7,110 bases of DNA from Clostridia bacterium. GTDB lineage: Bacteria; Bacillota_A; Clostridia; Oscillospirales; CAG-382. The stretch covers positions 1 to 7,110 of the forward strand of contig JAGACN010000003.1 of NCBI GenBank assembly GCA_017614095.1. Direction: 5' to 3'. Each line of letters starts with the position of its first letter. Position 1 is the first letter of the stretch. The position numbers were made by a program, and so were the translations under genes. The notes beneath the pieces are model-generated. The model did not search any database, was not told the origin of the DNA, and saw only the letters and a list, made by a program, of their open reading frames with translations. Below, piece after piece: positions 6,867 to 7,110 of the stretch.

Positions 6867-6875
6867 TGGTAGAAT
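6867..6875 (+). promoter_or_regulatory. Extended -10 promoter for the regulator gene
   Basis: TGGTAGAAT contains TAGAAT (6870-6875), one mismatch from TATAAT, preceded by the TGn extension that lets a promoter work with a weak -35. The hexamer 17 bp upstream (TTTTTC, 6847-6852) is a poor -35 box. The 3' arm of the adjacent hairpin ends one base before the TG. Confidence 0.5.
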
Positions 6876-6890
6876 AAGGCAAACGTAAAC

Positions 6891-6898
6891 AGAGGAGG
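6891..6898 (+). promoter_or_regulatory. Strong ribosome binding site for the regulator gene
   Basis: AGAGGAGG lies 9 nt before the ATG at 6908. It is the best Shine-Dalgarno match in the window and fixes the start of the truncated gene that follows. Confidence 0.8.
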
Positions 6899-6907
6899 AA
6901 TCTGCGC

Positions 6908-7110
6908 ATGCCTATCAGCGGAGCGCGTTTTCATTTCGATAAACTTTATGAGAGCAACGAGGGCGGAGAAGCCCGCCGGTTCGGCGACGTCAATCTCTAC
7001 CAGGCGGGGGAGATCTCCTACGTCCGAGGCAGTGAAGTTCCCGCGCACACGCAGTGGTGCCACGAGATCAGTTACGTGATCAGCGGCAGCGCGTATTTTA
7101 CCACCGACGA
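6908..7110 (+). CDS. AraC-family transcriptional regulator, N-terminal cupin part (truncated by window end)
   Basis: Only the first 67 codons are present and the frame is open to the window edge. The protein starts MPISGARFHFDKLYESN and reaches a stretch VPAHTQWCHEISYVISGSAYFTTD. This His-x3-CHE-x3-VISG pattern is typical of the beta-barrel sugar-sensing (cupin) domain at the N-terminus of AraC-family regulators in Firmicutes, whose DNA-binding helix-turn-helix pair would lie near the C-terminus outside the window. No signal peptide is seen, as expected for a cytoplasmic regulator. A strong ribosome binding site and an extended -10 promoter precede it. A stand-alone cupin protein is the alternative and cannot be excluded without the C-terminus. 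A role in sugar or glycan gene control is inference from the family and the neighbouring dockerin and rhamnose genes. Confidence 0.72.
   Translation, partial: MPISGARFHFDKLYESNEGGEARRFGDVNLYQAGEISYVRGSEVPAHTQWCHEISYVISGSAYFTTD

Noticed and set aside
1..7110. tRNA, rRNA, CRISPR array, insertion sequence or phage genes
   Set aside because: No cloverleaf, rRNA-like stretch, regularly spaced repeats, transposase motifs or terminal inverted repeats were found; codon use looks even across the genes.

Overview
The window looks like chromosomal DNA from a GC-rich anaerobic Clostridia-type Firmicute, probably an uncultured gut or rumen lineage related to Oscillospiraceae. This is inferred from gene content: a UPF0237/UPF0210 gene pair, a Gram-positive style signal peptide, a large extracellular protein ending in a type I dockerin, and strong purine-rich ribosome binding sites. 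Coding DNA is visibly GC-rich, and the two gene-free gaps are much richer in A and T. All five genes lie on the + strand.

Region 1 (4-2536) is a compact cluster that is probably one operon. It holds rhamnulose-1-phosphate aldolase (rhaD), a small ACT-domain protein (UPF0237) 28 bp downstream, and a UPF0210 'PFL-like' protein after a 3-bp gap. A clean rho-independent terminator closes the cluster. The aldolase performs the last common step of L-rhamnose breakdown. The other two genes are a widespread conserved pair of unknown function whose placement behind rhaD is unusual.

Region 2 (2537-2720) is an AT-rich control region. It has a perfect 15-bp palindrome, a second inverted repeat, a consensus TATAAT box, and a ribosome binding site serving a GTG start.

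Region 3 (2721-6746) encodes one 1341-residue secreted modular protein. In order it has a signal peptide, an Ig-like segment, a beta-rich jelly-roll-like segment, a calcineurin-like metallophosphoesterase with all its metal motifs, a fibronectin III-like module, a LamG-like module, a helical linker, a discoidin-like module and a C-terminal type I dockerin. Dockerins usually attach glycoside hydrolases to cohesin scaffolds, so a phosphoesterase carrying one is the most interesting item here.

Region 4 (6747-7110) has a GC-rich hairpin after the dockerin gene, an A-tract with a second hairpin that reads as a terminator on the - strand, an extended -10 promoter, and the start of a cupin/AraC-type regulator cut off by the window edge.

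The pieces fit a plant- or mucin-polysaccharide degrader: extracellular complexes release sugars and phosphorylated or decorated products, rhamnose is catabolised inside, and AraC-type regulators tune expression. That overall link is inference; only the individual genes are supported directly.
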